From Ectothiorhodospiraceae bacterium (GTDB taxonomy: Bacteria > Pseudomonadota > Gammaproteobacteria > SZUA-152), in contig NVUB02000086.1 in assembly GCA_002401775.2 (NCBI GenBank), positions 1-59,242 of the forward strand: DNA of 59,242 bases, written 5' to 3'. The notes under the pieces were generated by a model. The model did not search any database. It saw only the letters and a list, made by a program, of their open reading frames with translations, and was not told the origin of the DNA. Made by a program: the position numbers and the translations under genes. Positions 43,292 to 55,037 of this stretch are shown here, piece after piece. The stretch's first letter is position 1. Each line of letters opens with the position of its first letter.

Positions 43292-43327
43292 TATATTTTG
43301 TGTTGTAAGGTTAAGTGGATGTCGTCG

Positions 43328-43427
43328 TTAGCGTAGTAGCGTAGCAGTAGTCATCGTAAAAGCCATCGTAAAAGCTATCGTAGTAGTGATCGTTGTAGTC
43401 ATCGTCATCGTAGTCGCCATCGTAATA
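43328..43427. repeat. Degenerate catcgtagt tandem repeat between rodA and mltB
   Basis: About ten imperfect units of tcatcgtag/ccatcgtaa fill the gap. On the minus strand an ATG-started frame of 30 codons (43420-43328) reads MATTMTMTTTITTTIAFTMA and on, a threonine and methionine run without a ribosome binding site. I take it as a by-product of the repeat. The unit number may vary. Confidence 0.85.
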
Positions 43428-43428
43428 A

Positions 43429-44556
43429 TTATCGCGGTAACAGTTTACGGTGAGTATGAATGGACATGAGGATACCGAAACCTGCCATCAGGGTCACCAT
43501 TGATGTGCCCCCATAGCTTACCAGAGGTAGAGGCACACCGACGACGGGTAACAGGCCGGTCACCATGCCGATGTTCACAAAGATGTAAATGAAAAAGGTC
43601 ATGACAATGCTGCCGGCCAGCAATCGGCTATAGGAATCCTGAGCCTGACTGGCGATGAGCAACCCGCGCATGATGACAAGCAAGTACACCGCTAGCAATG
43701 CCAAAATGCCAAATAAGCCAAACTCTTCGGCATAAGCCGCGAAGATGAAATCGGTGGAACGTTCGGGCAGAAAATTCAGTTGAGACTGGGTGCCGTTGAG
43801 CCAGCCCTTGCCATACAGACCACCAGAGCCAATGGCGATTTTTGACTGGATAATGTGATACCCAGCCCCCAGAGGGTTCTGTTCCGGGTTGAGAAAAGTG
43901 AGCACTCGCTGCTTCTGATACCCATGCATAAAGTGCCATAACACGGGGGCCCCGGCCGCCATTACCGCTGCAGAGGCGAAGATGAGTCGCCAGGATATAC
44001 CCGAAAACAGTAATACAAAAATACCGGCGCTGGCGACCAGCAGGGCGGTCCCTAAATCCGGTTGCTTGGCAATCAGGAGCGTGGGAATAATAATGAGTAA
44101 TATGGCCATCGCCAGGCGTTTCAGGGTGGGTGGCAGCGGATGGTCGCTGAGATACCATGCCACCATCATGGGCACGGCGAGCTTCATCATCTCCGAGGGT
44201 TGGAAGCGGAAAAAACCTAAATCCAGCCAGCGTTGAGCACCTTTACCTACTTCACCGGCGACGAGTACTGCCACCAGCAAGCCGATACCCAAGGTAAATA
44301 ACCAGGGTGTCCAGCGTTTGAAGGTCGCAGGATTAAGTTGTGCGAGGGCCAGCATAATGAGAAACCCGATGCCCAGACGTATTGACTGTCGCCAAATAAC
44401 ATCGATTTTCTGGCCGCTGGCACTGTATAAAACAAATAAACTGATGACCGACAATATGAGCAGGCACAGCAATAAGGGCGTGTCGGTGTGAAATCGTTCC
44501 GCCAGGGTGCGTCGATTGGCTTGTAGCGCTTCGGCACGGGCCTCAAACAGACTCAC
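43429..44556 (-). CDS. rodA: Rod shape peptidoglycan glycosyltransferase RodA
   Basis: A 375-residue SEDS-family membrane protein with about ten transmembrane helices, polymerising lipid II in the elongasome. SEDS signatures are present: GKGAQRWLDLGFFRFQPSE, KQPDLGTALL with the catalytic aspartate, and the closing VPLPLVSYGGTSMVTLMAGF. Its ATG overlaps the mrdA stop (ATGA), so the synthase pair is coupled in translation. Confidence 0.97.
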   Translation of the reverse strand: MSLFEARAEALQANRRTLAERFHTDTPLLLCLLILSVISLFVLYSASGQKIDVIWRQSIRLGIGFLIMLALAQLNPATFKRWTPWLFTLGIGLLVAVLVAGEVGKGAQRWLDLGFFRFQPSEMMKLAVPMMVAWYLSDHPLPPTLKRLAMAILLIIIPTLLIAKQPDLGTALLVASAGIFVLLFSGISWRLIFASAAVMAAGAPVLWHFMHGYQKQRVLTFLNPEQNPLGAGYHIIQSKIAIGSGGLYGKGWLNGTQSQLNFLPERSTDFIFAAYAEEFGLFGILALLAVYLLVIMRGLLIASQAQDSYSRLLAGSIVMTFFIYIFVNIGMVTGLLPVVGVPLPLVSYGGTSMVTLMAGFGILMSIHTHRKLLPR

Positions 44557-46478
44557 GGTGTCGGTTCCTTTTCTGTGTTTGAGAGGCGGTTTGAGGGAGA
44601 AGTCGTTTGTTCGATGTAACCTGCTTCTCTGGGTAATACCGTGTTCAAATAATAATCCATTACCTTGCGGGCGATGGGTGAGGCTATTGCGCCGCCACTC
44701 CCCCCGTTTTCGACGATGACGGCAATCGCAATACGGGGGTCATCTACGGGGGCAAACCCGATAAAGAGCGCATGATCCCGTAATTTTTTGGCGATGTCTT
44801 CCGCGACGTATTTTTCATCTTGCTTGATACCAAACACTTGTGATGTACCGGTTTTGCCCGCAATTTTATACTGTGCGCCTTTCGCGATACGTCGGGCAGT
44901 GCCTTTTCGGCTGTGTACCACTCGGGTCATGGCTCGGATGATATAAGACCAGTTATCGATGTCGCCAACCGGCACCGCGACATTGGGCGTGGCGGGAAAC
45001 CAGACTTTTTCGCGGCTATTGGGGTCTTCAGTGGCGGCCACCAGGCGTGGACGTAACTGGCTGCCGTAATGAGACAGGGCAGCGGTGGCTGTGGCCAGTT
45101 GCAACGGAGTACTTAGAAAAAAGCCCTGGCCGATGCCGGTAATAAGGGTTTCGCCGGGGTACCAGGGTTGGCGTTTGTGACGTCTTTTCCATTGCCGGGT
45201 GGGGACTAGCCCGGTGAGTTCTCCGCTGATGTCGATGCCGGTGATGTCGCTAAACCCGAAGGGTTCCAGGAACGCGGAAAGACGGTCAATGCCCAGCGTC
45301 AGCGCCAGATCATAAAAATACACGTCGCAGGACTCGACCAAGGCCTGATTGAGGTCCATGTGCCCGTGGCCGGTTTTTTTCCAGTCCCGGTATTTTCGGT
45401 CGTCTCCATCGAGCATGTACCAGCCCTGGCAATAGGTGGAGATATCAGGATCAATCAGGCCGTATTCGAGTCCGGCTAGCCCGATAAAGGGTTTAACGGT
45501 TGAGCCAGGTGGGTATCGGCCACGGATGGCACGATTGAACATGGGTTGGTCGGGGGAGTCTTGCAGAGCGCGATAGGTCTTGGTATCAATGCCCCCCACA
45601 AACAAATTGGGATTGAAGGTAGGCATGCTGGCCAATGCCAGTACGCTGCCATCGGTGGGGTCTATGGCGACGACGGCTCCGTTGTTGTCTCCCATGGCGG
45701 CCTCGGCAATGCCCTGCAATTCTGCATCCAGGCTGAGATAAATATTGAGGCCAGGAACCGGTTCATCGCGATCAAGGACTCGTAGAGTACGACCTTGCGC
45801 ATTGGTTTCTACGCGCTCAACGCCGACTTCTCCGTGTAACAAGTCTTCATAAAAACGCTCGATGCCGGTCTTGCCGATGAAGTCGCTACCTTCGTAGTTG
45901 TTAGTGTCGATGGTGTGTAATTCTTTTTCACTGATGCGGCCTACGTAACCCACTGCGTGCACGCCACGACTTTTGAAGGGGTAGTGCCGATAGAGATGGG
46001 CGACGGTATCAACACCGGGAAAACGGTGACGATTGACGGCAAATCGAGCTACTTCTTCATCGGACAACCGTGAGCGCAGTGATACTGGCTTATAACGTTT
46101 GCTGCGTTTCAGGCGTTTTTTGAAGGCGGCGATGTTGTCATCGCTGATGTCAACTAAGTGGCGTAGCTCGGCGATGGTGGCATCCAGATCTTTGACTTGC
46201 TCGACGATGACTTCGAGCCGATAACTGGGTAGGTTTTCTGCCAGTAGTGTGCCGTTGCGGTCGTAAATCAGGCCGCGAGTAGGTGGCACGGCACGAATAT
46301 GTATGCGGTTTTTGTCGGACAATACGGCATAGGTATCGTGTTTTATCACTTGCAAATCAAACAGGCGCAACAGTAATACGGCCATCAGACCAATGGAGAT
46401 CAACAGAGCGGCGACGGCGCGGCTGGTAAACAACCGGGTCTCGCGAAAGTGATCTTTGATGGTGTGGTGTAAGGCCAT
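44553..46478 (-). CDS. mrdA: Peptidoglycan DD-transpeptidase PBP2
   Basis: A 641-residue class B penicillin-binding protein. It has one N-terminal membrane segment (residues about 22-43), the pedestal domain (RGLIYDRNGTLLAENLPSYR) and the transpeptidase domain with PGSTVKPF (SxxK), ESCD (SxD) and GKTGTSQVF (KTG). Together with RodA it builds the lateral wall. It follows mreD and overlaps rodA by four bases. Confidence 0.97.
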   Translation of the reverse strand: MALHHTIKDHFRETRLFTSRAVAALLISIGLMAVLLLRLFDLQVIKHDTYAVLSDKNRIHIRAVPPTRGLIYDRNGTLLAENLPSYRLEVIVEQVKDLDATIAELRHLVDISDDNIAAFKKRLKRSKRYKPVSLRSRLSDEEVARFAVNRHRFPGVDTVAHLYRHYPFKSRGVHAVGYVGRISEKELHTIDTNNYEGSDFIGKTGIERFYEDLLHGEVGVERVETNAQGRTLRVLDRDEPVPGLNIYLSLDAELQGIAEAAMGDNNGAVVAIDPTDGSVLALASMPTFNPNLFVGGIDTKTYRALQDSPDQPMFNRAIRGRYPPGSTVKPFIGLAGLEYGLIDPDISTYCQGWYMLDGDDRKYRDWKKTGHGHMDLNQALVESCDVYFYDLALTLGIDRLSAFLEPFGFSDITGIDISGELTGLVPTRQWKRRHKRQPWYPGETLITGIGQGFFLSTPLQLATATAALSHYGSQLRPRLVAATEDPNSREKVWFPATPNVAVPVGDIDNWSYIIRAMTRVVHSRKGTARRIAKGAQYKIAGKTGTSQVFGIKQDEKYVAEDIAKKLRDHALFIGFAPVDDPRIAIAVIVENGGSGGAIASPIARKVMDYYLNTVLPREAGYIEQTTSPSNRLSNTEKEPTP

Positions 46479-46593
46479 GTCGAAGGGTGAATATTGCCAG
46501 TGTTATAAGTGGTATTGATGGACGTTGTTTTCGTGAGTATGTGCGAATGGTTGTGTCAGCATAACTGAGGGCGAGCCACTCGAATGCATTTTT

Positions 46594-47088
46594 TTAACGT
46601 ACCCGATAAGCACGCCGCAAGCCGCGTAACACTATATACACCAGTGGCCACGCCAGCATACTGGTTAGGGCAGGCAACCAATAAGCCCAGGTTTCAGCGG
46701 ATTGGCCAACGGCGCCTTTAATCCATAGTACCAGCATGAGGTGCAGTGTGATTAGCAGCAACACACTCACGGATTGCTGCCACATGGGAAACAGGCGAAT
46801 GCGTTGGTGTAAACGTAGCGCGAGGTAGGCGACAACGGCTAGTGTCAGGGCATTTTGACCAAGCAGAGCGCCGTTGGCGACATCCAGTATAAGCCCCGCT
46901 AACCAACCCACACCAACGCCGACCCGTTCTGGCAAGGCAATGCACCAATAGACCAGCACCAGTGCCACCCAGTCTGGCCGAAAGGATTCGGCCCAATCAG
47001 GCAGCGCAAACATTTGCAACAACAGTGCAAATACAAAACTCAGTAAAATGGTGGCCCCACCGTGATGGCGGGCGATGTTGGATGTCAT
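46594..47088 (-). CDS. mreD: Rod shape-determining protein MreD
   Basis: A 164-residue protein with about five hydrophobic helices, including FVFALLLQMFALPDWAESFR, which contains the PDW box, and RPDWVALVLVYWCIALPERV, typical of MreD. I take ATG 47088, which has AGGA seven bases upstream, instead of the open frame from 47235, which would overlap mreC and add a soluble stretch. It is the smallest elongasome subunit. Confidence 0.95.
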   Translation of the reverse strand: MTSNIARHHGGATILLSFVFALLLQMFALPDWAESFRPDWVALVLVYWCIALPERVGVGVGWLAGLILDVANGALLGQNALTLAVVAYLALRLHQRIRLFPMWQQSVSVLLLITLHLMLVLWIKGAVGQSAETWAYWLPALTSMLAWPLVYIVLRGLRRAYRVR

Positions 47089-47125
47089 CGCGCTATCCTG
47101 CTTCTTCTGATTATTACAAGGCTGC

Positions 47126-48094
47126 TCATGGTGAAGATGATGCCGCAGTGTCTTTGTCAGCGGGCTGATCGCCTGAGCCTGGGGTGTTCGAGCCGGGGTT
47201 GCCCTTATTTTTGCCAGTAATGTCTTCGTCAGCAATGTTGATTTGATTCAAATATTGCGAAGGCCACACTAGCAGCACCTCTCTGGCTTGTTCCAGCTGC
47301 GCCGTCGGCATGGCGGTTATTATCGCATAGGGCAAAGTGGGGTCTTTGCGCACCTCTGTCACCATGGCGACGGGATAGCCAGGCGGGAAGCGCCCACCCA
47401 GTCCGGAAGTGGTTAACAGGTCACCTTCGTCAATATCAGCACTGATGGGAAGGTAAGGGATGTCCAGTTTATCCGGTGCGCCAGTGCCGAGGGCGATGGC
47501 GCGTAAGCCATTACGGTTTACCTGTACCGGAATGGCGTGGTTGGCATCGGTGATCAGCATGGCGGTACTGGAAAATGGGCCGAGGTGGACAATTTGGCCC
47601 ATTGCGCCCTCAGTATCCATGAGCGGCTGTCCAAGATAGGCCTCGTGATAGCTACCTTTGTTAATGACGATTTGGCGAGTGAGGGGCTCGAGGTCTACGG
47701 CGAGAAGCTCTCCGATAAGTACCCGCTCGCTGACTTTTTTTGAAGACTGTAATAATTCGCGCAGCCGCATGTTTTCGGCTTTTAGGGATTGCAGTTTGAG
47801 CAGTTTTCCCTTGTACAGGGTTTGTTGTAATTTGAGTCGTGCGTTTTCTGTCTGAAGCGTTTCCCGGCTTGAAAAGCTATCGCCGAGCCAACGGGAAGCG
47901 GCAACGGGCAGATTAACGAAGTATTGCAGAGGGTAAACCAGCAAGGAAAGGGTGGATCGTATTCCTTCCAAGTGGTTTTGGCGATGATCCAGCGACATCA
48001 TCAATGTCGAAAGGATGACCAATGCCACGAGGCGAGTGGTAATGGATGGGCCTTGTATGAATAGCGGTTTTATTGTGTCACTCCTCCGCGCCAC
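47126..48094 (-). CDS. mreC: Rod shape-determining protein MreC
   Basis: A 322-residue bitopic protein. It has one membrane helix (residues about 18-36), a coiled coil (about 70-115, TLQTENARLKLQQTLYKGKL) and the beta-domain with LITDANHAIPVQVNRNGLRA and DLLTTSGLGGRFPPGYPV. A C-terminal tail of about 35 residues rich in G, N, S and P is variable in the family. It links MreB to PBP2 and RodA. Confidence 0.97.
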   Translation of the reverse strand: MARRSDTIKPLFIQGPSITTRLVALVILSTLMMSLDHRQNHLEGIRSTLSLLVYPLQYFVNLPVAASRWLGDSFSSRETLQTENARLKLQQTLYKGKLLKLQSLKAENMRLRELLQSSKKVSERVLIGELLAVDLEPLTRQIVINKGSYHEAYLGQPLMDTEGAMGQIVHLGPFSSTAMLITDANHAIPVQVNRNGLRAIALGTGAPDKLDIPYLPISADIDEGDLLTTSGLGGRFPPGYPVAMVTEVRKDPTLPYAIITAMPTAQLEQAREVLLVWPSQYLNQINIADEDITGKNKGNPGSNTPGSGDQPADKDTAASSSP

Positions 48095-48370
48095 TCATCC
48101 ATGAACCTATTCGTGAATTATGGGGCCATGAATATGGGGCCGTATATGTGAGGCCGTACAATGTGAAGCTAACGACAGAAACATGACTTTTGTCCAGTCT
48201 TGCTCGCGGCGGTGGTTTACGGCGTCAGTTATTGTGTCGAATTTACTTGTCGAGGGTATTTATCGAGTGCATTTCTTAAGTTTATGTTTTAAGTTTAACG
48301 GCTCAGTTCAAATATCCCGCCGGGTGTACCGTCGCCACTACCAGTGATTGGCGATCATAGACCGCTAAAA
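48095..48370. other. Gap between mreB and mreC
   Basis: 276 bases; no gene recognised. mreB and mreC may still share a transcript. Confidence 0.5.
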
Positions 48371-49429
<1,059 letters not shown>

Positions 49430-49639
49430 TTATTATCACTCTAAAATGGTTACGAGGGGTGAAGTAAAAGCCGATGGCCACCATGAATTGGCGCTAATGT
49501 ACCAATGACGCGGGGTTTCAGCAAGGTACGAGGCGAGTTTATATGCGCTGCCGGGCTATGGGTAGTAGGGTATTTATGATAAATTCTGCACTCTTTTTTG
49601 CCATGATCCTCATTAATTTTGGATTTCAGAGAATTTAAC

Positions 49640-49948
49640 ATGTCATCAGAACCGTCTTCACCCTCCTTGCAAAAGGACGACATCGAAAAAATTGCCCACC
49701 TCGCCAGGCTGGGCATCGACGAGGCCGATGTGCCTGCGTACGCCAGCGACCTGAACAATATTCTTGCCCTGGTTGAGCAAATGTCAGCCGTCGATACCAC
49801 AGGCGTGTCACCTATGGCGCACCCTATGGATGCCCAGCAGCGGTTACGGGATGACACCGTGACAGAGCAAAACCAGCGTGAGCAGCTCATGGCCAATGCC
49901 CCGCAGACGGAGGCCAACCTGTTTTTGGTGCCGCAGGTTATCGAATAA
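49640..49948 (+). CDS. gatC: Asp/Glu-tRNA amidotransferase subunit C
   Basis: A 102-residue GatC: KDDIEKIAHLARLGIDEADV, then LNNILALVEQMSAVDTTGVS and PMAHPMDAQQRLRDD. It stabilises the GatA-GatB complex. I take ATG 49640 rather than the in-frame TTG at 49619. It precedes gatA by 91 bases. Confidence 0.96.
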   Translation: MSSEPSSPSLQKDDIEKIAHLARLGIDEADVPAYASDLNNILALVEQMSAVDTTGVSPMAHPMDAQQRLRDDTVTEQNQREQLMANAPQTEANLFLVPQVIE

Positions 49949-50039
49949 CAACAGAGGAATGAGGAAAGAGGAAAGATAAAAGAGCGGTAGTATTTTTTAC
50001 TTCCATCTTTTCATTTTACGCTTTATCTCCGATTTTAAA

Positions 50040-51503
50040 ATGCATAACAAATCAATTGCTGAATTATCTAAAGGTCTGGCTAAGGGAGATTTTTCTTCTG
50101 AAGAGCTGACCCGAGCCTATCTGGACCGAATTAACGGTTTGGGTGCAGAACTCAATGCGTTGGTAACCGTGACTGAAGAGCAGGCGATTAGCGCTGCTCG
50201 CTCGGCTGATCAGCAGCGGAGCCAGGGAGATGCTGGATTATTAACCGGGATTCCTATGGTGCATAAAGATATCTTTTGCACCGAAGGTGTGAAAACCACG
50301 TGCGGCTCTAAAATGCTGGATAATTTTATTTCACCTTACGATGCCTTTGTGGTGGAAAAAGTGAAGAAGGCCGGTATGCCGATGTTGGGCAAGGCGAATA
50401 TGGATGAGTTCGCCATGGGCTCATCCAATGAAACCAGTTTTTATGGCCCAGTGAAAAACCCCTGGAATACGGGCACTGTTCCGGGGGGCTCCTCGGGTGG
50501 TTCGGCGGCGGTAGTAGCGGCGCGTTTAACTCCTTTTGCCACGGGTACAGACACCGGAGGTTCGATTCGTCAGCCTGCAGCCTTGTGTGGCATTACCGGA
50601 TTAAAACCCACATACGGACGGGTTTCTCGATACGGGATGATTGCCTTTGCCTCAAGCCTGGATCAGGCGGGCCCGATGACGCGCAGCGCTGAAGACGCCG
50701 CCTGGATGATGAATGTCATGGCGGGCTTTGATAGCCGTGATTCCACCTGTGTCGATAAGGCCGTGCCGGATTACTGTGCGCCTTTGAATGATGACATCAA
50801 AGGGCTGAAAATTGGGCTGCCCAAAGAATATTTCGGGGATGGCTTAAATGCTGATGTGGCTGCCGTCATTGATGCAGCCATAAAACACTATGAATCTTTG
50901 GGGGCTGAGGTGGTAGAACTCAGCCTGCCTAACTCAAAATTGTCAGTGCCAACCTATTATGTGGTCGCGCCTGCGGAATGTTCCTCCAACTTGTCGCGAT
51001 TTGACGGCGTACGTTTTGGCCATCGTTGCGCGAATCCTGAAAATCTGGAAGATTTATACAAGCGTTCACGAGGCGAGGGTTTTGGCGCGGAAGTAAAACG
51101 TCGCATTATGATTGGCACCTATGCATTGTCTGCGGGTTATTACGATGCCTATTATTTGAAAGCGCAAAAACTACGTCAGCTGATTAGTAATGATTTCAAA
51201 ACGGCCTTTGAAAAAGTGGATGTCATTATGAGCCCTACTTCTCCCAATGTTGCTTTCAAATTGGGTGAAATCAGTGATCCCGTGACGATGTATCTATCGG
51301 ATATATTTACCATCGCGACGAATCTCGCAGGATTGCCTGGCATGTCTATCCCCGCCGGGTTTGTGAAATCCGATGGCCATGACATGCCAGTAGGCCTACA
51401 ACTCATCGGTAATTATTTTGAAGAATCGCGCCTGTTGAATGTGGCACATCAGTTCCAGATGAACACTGATTGGCATTTGCGCGTACCGGCCGGGTTTGAG
51501 TAA
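50040..51503 (+). CDS. gatA: Asp/Glu-tRNA amidotransferase subunit A
   Basis: A 487-residue amidase-signature protein that releases ammonia from glutamine. The catalytic lysine lies in [12 protein letters not shown], and the cis-Ser/Ser pair in [16 protein letters not shown] and [17 protein letters not shown]. Normal length. In bacteria without some aminoacyl-tRNA synthetases the complex makes Gln-tRNA or Asn-tRNA. Confidence 0.98.
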   Translation: MHNKSIAELSKGLAKGDFSSEELTRAYLDRINGLGAELNALVTVTEEQAISAARSADQQRSQGDAGLLTGIPMVHKDIFCTEGVKTTCGSKMLDNFISPYDAFVVEKVKKAGMPMLGKANMDEFAMGSSNETSFYGPVKNPWNTGTVPGGSSGGSAAVVAARLTPFATGTDTGGSIRQPAALCGITGLKPTYGRVSRYGMIAFASSLDQAGPMTRSAEDAAWMMNVMAGFDSRDSTCVDKAVPDYCAPLNDDIKGLKIGLPKEYFGDGLNADVAAVIDAAIKHYESLGAEVVELSLPNSKLSVPTYYVVAPAECSSNLSRFDGVRFGHRCANPENLEDLYKRSRGEGFGAEVKRRIMIGTYALSAGYYDAYYLKAQKLRQLISNDFKTAFEKVDVIMSPTSPNVAFKLGEISDPVTMYLSDIFTIATNLAGLPGMSIPAGFVKSDGHDMPVGLQLIGNYFEESRLLNVAHQFQMNTDWHLRVPAGFE

Positions 51504-51512
51504 TTAAAACCC

Positions 51513-51662
51513 AACGCAGAGGCGCCCTTTAGATCATTTGCGCTAGAGCATGGTTTTACAAATGCGTAAAACCTAACGCAAAGGCGCTAAGGTGCAAAGA
51601 ACGCAGAGATTATAAATGGTTTTCTTAGCGTCCTTTGCAGCTCCGCGTCTTTGCGTTGGTTT
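51513..51662. repeat. Dispersed palindromic repeat between gatA and gatB
   Basis: A further member of the aacgcaaaggcgc family: aacgcaaaggcgctaaggtg ... ctccgcgtctttgcgttgg, preceded by a partial copy aacccaacgcagaggcgcc. An inner palindrome is also present (gcaaag...ctttgc). Confidence 0.88.
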
Positions 51663-51792
51663 GAGTGTTTGACGGGTTGTAGTTTTGCAAAGGCGTTGGA
51701 TTGTGGTTTTGGATAATTGATATAACATAAAAGTAACGAATGCCTGGTACGGGTAATTAATGACCAGGTTCTCGCCATTAGAGACTAAAAAT

Positions 51793-53229
51793 ATGCAATG
51801 GGAAGTGGTTATCGGCCTTGAGATTCATGCTCAGCTCGCCACCAAAAGTAAGATTTTTTCCGGGGCTTCTACGGCTTACGGCGCGGAACCTAACACTCAG
51901 GCATGCGCTGTGGATTTGGGGCTGCCGGGCGTATTGCCGGTGCTGAATAAAGAAGCGGTGCGTATGGCGGCGAAGTTTGGCTTGGCTATTGGCGCGAATG
52001 TTTCGCGACGCTCAGTGTTTGCGCGTAAAAACTATTTTTACCCTGATTCACCCAAGGGTTATCAGATCAGCCAAATGGAACTTCCTATTGTCGAAGCGGG
52101 CGAGCTGGAAATTGAACTGGAAGATGGCTCAATCAAAGTTGTCGGTATTACACGGGCGCATTTAGAAGAAGATGCTGGAAAATCCATGCACGGTGATTTC
52201 CAGGGTATGACGGGTATCGACCTTAATCGCGCCGGTACGCCGCTGTTGGAAATTGTGTCTGAACCGGACATGCGTTCCTCTCAGGAAGCGGTTGCCTACA
52301 TGAAAAAAATTCATTCATTGGTGCAATATCTGGAGATTTGCGACGGCAATATGCAAGAAGGTTCGTTCCGTTGTGATGCCAATGTATCTGTACGTCCTTT
52401 CGGCCAGGAAGAATATGGCACACGCACCGAGCTGAAAAATATTAATTCATTCCGTTTTGTGGAAAAGGCGATTGAAATAGAAGTGGAGCGTCAGATTGAT
52501 ATTATCGAAGCGGGGGGCAGAATTACACAGGAAACACGCCTGTATGATTCCGATAAAAATGAAACCCGGTCGATGCGTAGCAAGGAAGAAGCCAATGATT
52601 ACCGCTATTTCCCCGATCCTGATTTACTGCCCGTTGTCATTGAAGAATCCTTTCTTGAGGCGGTGAAAGCAACATTGCCTGAATTGCCTGATGAAAAGAA
52701 ACATCGTTTTATGGAGACCTTGTCGCTGAGTGCTTATGACGCTGCGGTGTTGACCGCAAGCCGAGAAGTGGCCGAGTTTTTTGAGGTGGTTATGGCGGCA
52801 GCTGATGGGGAGAGCAAGTTATCGGCTAACTGGGTAAGTGGCGAACTAATGGGAGCATTGAATAAAAATGGACTTTCGCTTTCTGAAAGTCCCGTGAGTG
52901 CCGTCATGTTAGGTGGAATGATAAAGCGTATTGCAGATAACACCATCTCCGGAAAAATTGCCAAAGAAGTATTTGAGGCAATGTGGAAAGGTGAAGGGGA
53001 TGCCGACGCTGTAATCGAAACAAAAGGTCTAAAACAAATCACCGATGCCAGTGCGATAGAACCGGTTATTGATGAAATTATTGCCAATAACCCGGGCCAG
53101 CTAGAACAGTACCGGGGCGGTAAAGATAAATTATTTGGTTTCTTTGTAGGGCAGGTGATGAAAGCGACACAAGGAAAAGCAAACCCGGCACAGGTTAACG
53201 ATTTACTAAAGCAAAAGCTTAAGGCGTAA
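51793..53229 (+). CDS. gatB: Asp/Glu-tRNA amidotransferase subunit B
   Basis: A 478-residue GatB. It starts [20 protein letters not shown], the canonical start, so ATG 51793 is used rather than 51760. It has [38 protein letters not shown] and the [12 protein letters not shown] box of the kinase part, with a C-terminal YqeY-like tRNA-binding domain. It activates the tRNA-bound acid and amidates it with ammonia from GatA. Confidence 0.98.
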   Translation: MQWEVVIGLEIHAQLATKSKIFSGASTAYGAEPNTQACAVDLGLPGVLPVLNKEAVRMAAKFGLAIGANVSRRSVFARKNYFYPDSPKGYQISQMELPIVEAGELEIELEDGSIKVVGITRAHLEEDAGKSMHGDFQGMTGIDLNRAGTPLLEIVSEPDMRSSQEAVAYMKKIHSLVQYLEICDGNMQEGSFRCDANVSVRPFGQEEYGTRTELKNINSFRFVEKAIEIEVERQIDIIEAGGRITQETRLYDSDKNETRSMRSKEEANDYRYFPDPDLLPVVIEESFLEAVKATLPELPDEKKHRFMETLSLSAYDAAVLTASREVAEFFEVVMAAADGESKLSANWVSGELMGALNKNGLSLSESPVSAVMLGGMIKRIADNTISGKIAKEVFEAMWKGEGDADAVIETKGLKQITDASAIEPVIDEIIANNPGQLEQYRGGKDKLFGFFVGQVMKATQGKANPAQVNDLLKQKLKA

Positions 53230-53249
53230 TTGAACGGTTATTAAAACTT

Positions 53250-53345
53250 AATGCAAAGTCGCTAAGGTGCAAAGGACGCAGAGATTAAAAAAGGTTTTCT
53301 TAGCGTTCTTTGCAACTCTGCATCTTTGCGCTGATGTTAGTTTTT
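53250..53345. repeat. Dispersed palindromic repeat after gatB
   Basis: Another copy of the aacgcaaaggcgc-type family (taatgcaaagtcgctaaggt ... ctgcatctttgcgctga), slightly diverged from the copy before gatB. It separates convergent gatB and the diguanylate cyclase gene. Confidence 0.85.
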
Positions 53346-53373
53346 GAAAAATAAAAAGCCTTCAAGGCATTTG

Positions 53374-54951
53374 TCAGCTGATAGATTCTTGCAATAATGC
53401 TGTTGGTGCTTGTCCGCAATCATAGACTGCCACTTGGTTTCGGCCTTTGTTTTTTGCTTCATACAAGGCTTTGTCAGCGTGGTAAAGCATATTCGTCAAT
53501 GCCATTTCTGGTGAAAGATGATTATCGGTGATACTGACTCCCACGCTGGTTGTCATGGTAATAATCGCTTTTTTATACGCCACGGGGCGGGTTTGTAAAG
53601 TGGTGCGAATTTTTTCAGCGAGCATCTCGCCTCCCTGCGGTGTATCGGAAATACTCAAAATTAAAAATTCTTCACCGCCCATTCGAAACACATAATCGCT
53701 GGCTCGGGATGATTCTTTGAGCAATTGGCTAATGTGGGAGAGGCACTGGTCCCCTGCAAGATGTCCATAGCGGTCGTTAATGCTTTTAAAATGATCCAGA
53801 TCCAACATCAGGCCACTTAAATACTGGCCGTCACGCTGTGCTTGAGCAATGAGCTTGGGAAATACTTCTGTCAGGTAGCGTCGATTGTAAAGTTTTGTGA
53901 GTGAATCCGTAATCGCGGATTCTTCCAGACGCCTGTGTACGCGATCAATTTCTTGTTGTTTTTCTCGCAGGCTTTGCAGCATTTCTGAAAAACGGTTTGC
54001 CAGCATGTCAATTTCATTGGTCTCAACGGATTTATCCATCATTGGCAATGTGCCTTGCGTGACGGCGTGAGTGATTTGCATTAATTGACTCAACGGGCGA
54101 TTGAAATTGCGAGCGATAATGAGACCCAATATCAAGACAGCTGCACAGCCTACAATGGCTAACAATAAAATGAGCTGACTATGCTGGTCTAACTGATCCA
54201 GTATGTCTTGCTCGGAAATGCCGTGCCATAAATGGGGAGTGTGCATGCCTTCACCTGTTAGCGGAATGGCTCGAACTTGATAAATTTCTCCATTCATCAC
54301 AATGCTATTGCCGCGAGGTAAAAAAGTTTTTCCCTCGCTTTCCGGTAGGCTGCTGAGTTGCACCGTATTGTTTTTTTCTAGGAAAAAGTGGCCGCCACTG
54401 TAACTTTGGTATTGGGAAAGCCAGCCACTATTGAGAATGTGAGTGATGGCGATGGTGCCCAGTGATGTGCCTTGATATGAGATCTCCGCCCACGCGACTA
54501 ACTCTAGGTCGTTACGCCCTTGATAATAGAAAATTTCATTTTTTGAGCGTTCAATGTGATCTTGAACCGCAATGGCAAGGTCGGAGGCTGCCGGGTCTAA
54601 CAGCGATCTTCCAGCATGGTCGAGAATGACCACTCGTTCAATAGGCAGCCAGTCGAATTCTCGCTTAAATAGTTTTGCCATAGCATTTGCGTCAGCGCCA
54701 ACTTTGGTCACGATGAACATGTATTCCTGTATGCGTGGGTCGTCACGGACTACGCGGGCATAGTAAAGGAGTTCATTTTCCTCCATTTCGATGTTGCTGG
54801 TGAGTAACTGGGCCGTGTTTGAAATGTTTCGTTTTGATTGCTCGAGGATCGCGTTGCGCGAGTAAATATAGGTATAGGTTAACGTCGCCACCAAAAAAAT
54901 GGTCAGCAAGAAAATGTATAGAAATAATCGGGCGCGATAAGTGGTAAACAT
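53374..54951 (-). CDS. Membrane-bound diguanylate cyclase
   Basis: A 525-residue protein: membrane segments at residues about 9-29 and 258-280, a periplasmic Cache-like sensor between them, a HAMP-like linker and a GGDEF domain. The active site is GGEEF (425-429), and the inhibitory I-site RASD (416-419) lies exactly five residues before it, so c-di-GMP feedback is expected. DLDHFKSINDRYGHLAGDQC is the substrate loop. It follows the PstS-like gene at 55038 by 86 bases on the same strand. Confidence 0.95.
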   Translation of the reverse strand: MFTTYRARLFLYIFLLTIFLVATLTYTYIYSRNAILEQSKRNISNTAQLLTSNIEMEENELLYYARVVRDDPRIQEYMFIVTKVGADANAMAKLFKREFDWLPIERVVILDHAGRSLLDPAASDLAIAVQDHIERSKNEIFYYQGRNDLELVAWAEISYQGTSLGTIAITHILNSGWLSQYQSYSGGHFFLEKNNTVQLSSLPESEGKTFLPRGNSIVMNGEIYQVRAIPLTGEGMHTPHLWHGISEQDILDQLDQHSQLILLLAIVGCAAVLILGLIIARNFNRPLSQLMQITHAVTQGTLPMMDKSVETNEIDMLANRFSEMLQSLREKQQEIDRVHRRLEESAITDSLTKLYNRRYLTEVFPKLIAQAQRDGQYLSGLMLDLDHFKSINDRYGHLAGDQCLSHISQLLKESSRASDYVFRMGGEEFLILSISDTPQGGEMLAEKIRTTLQTRPVAYKKAIITMTTSVGVSITDNHLSPEMALTNMLYHADKALYEAKNKGRNQVAVYDCGQAPTALLQESIS

Positions 54952-55037
54952 TCCGTTAGGCTTGTTTCATGAGAGTTTCTCGCGACGGTCTTTGTGGGGA
55001 GGATAATGACAAGTTTTTGTACATAATTTTATGCTGG

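Noticed and set aside
43328-43420. 30-codon Thr/Met-rich frame as a gene
   Set aside because: It is explained by the catcgtagt repeat and has no ribosome binding site.
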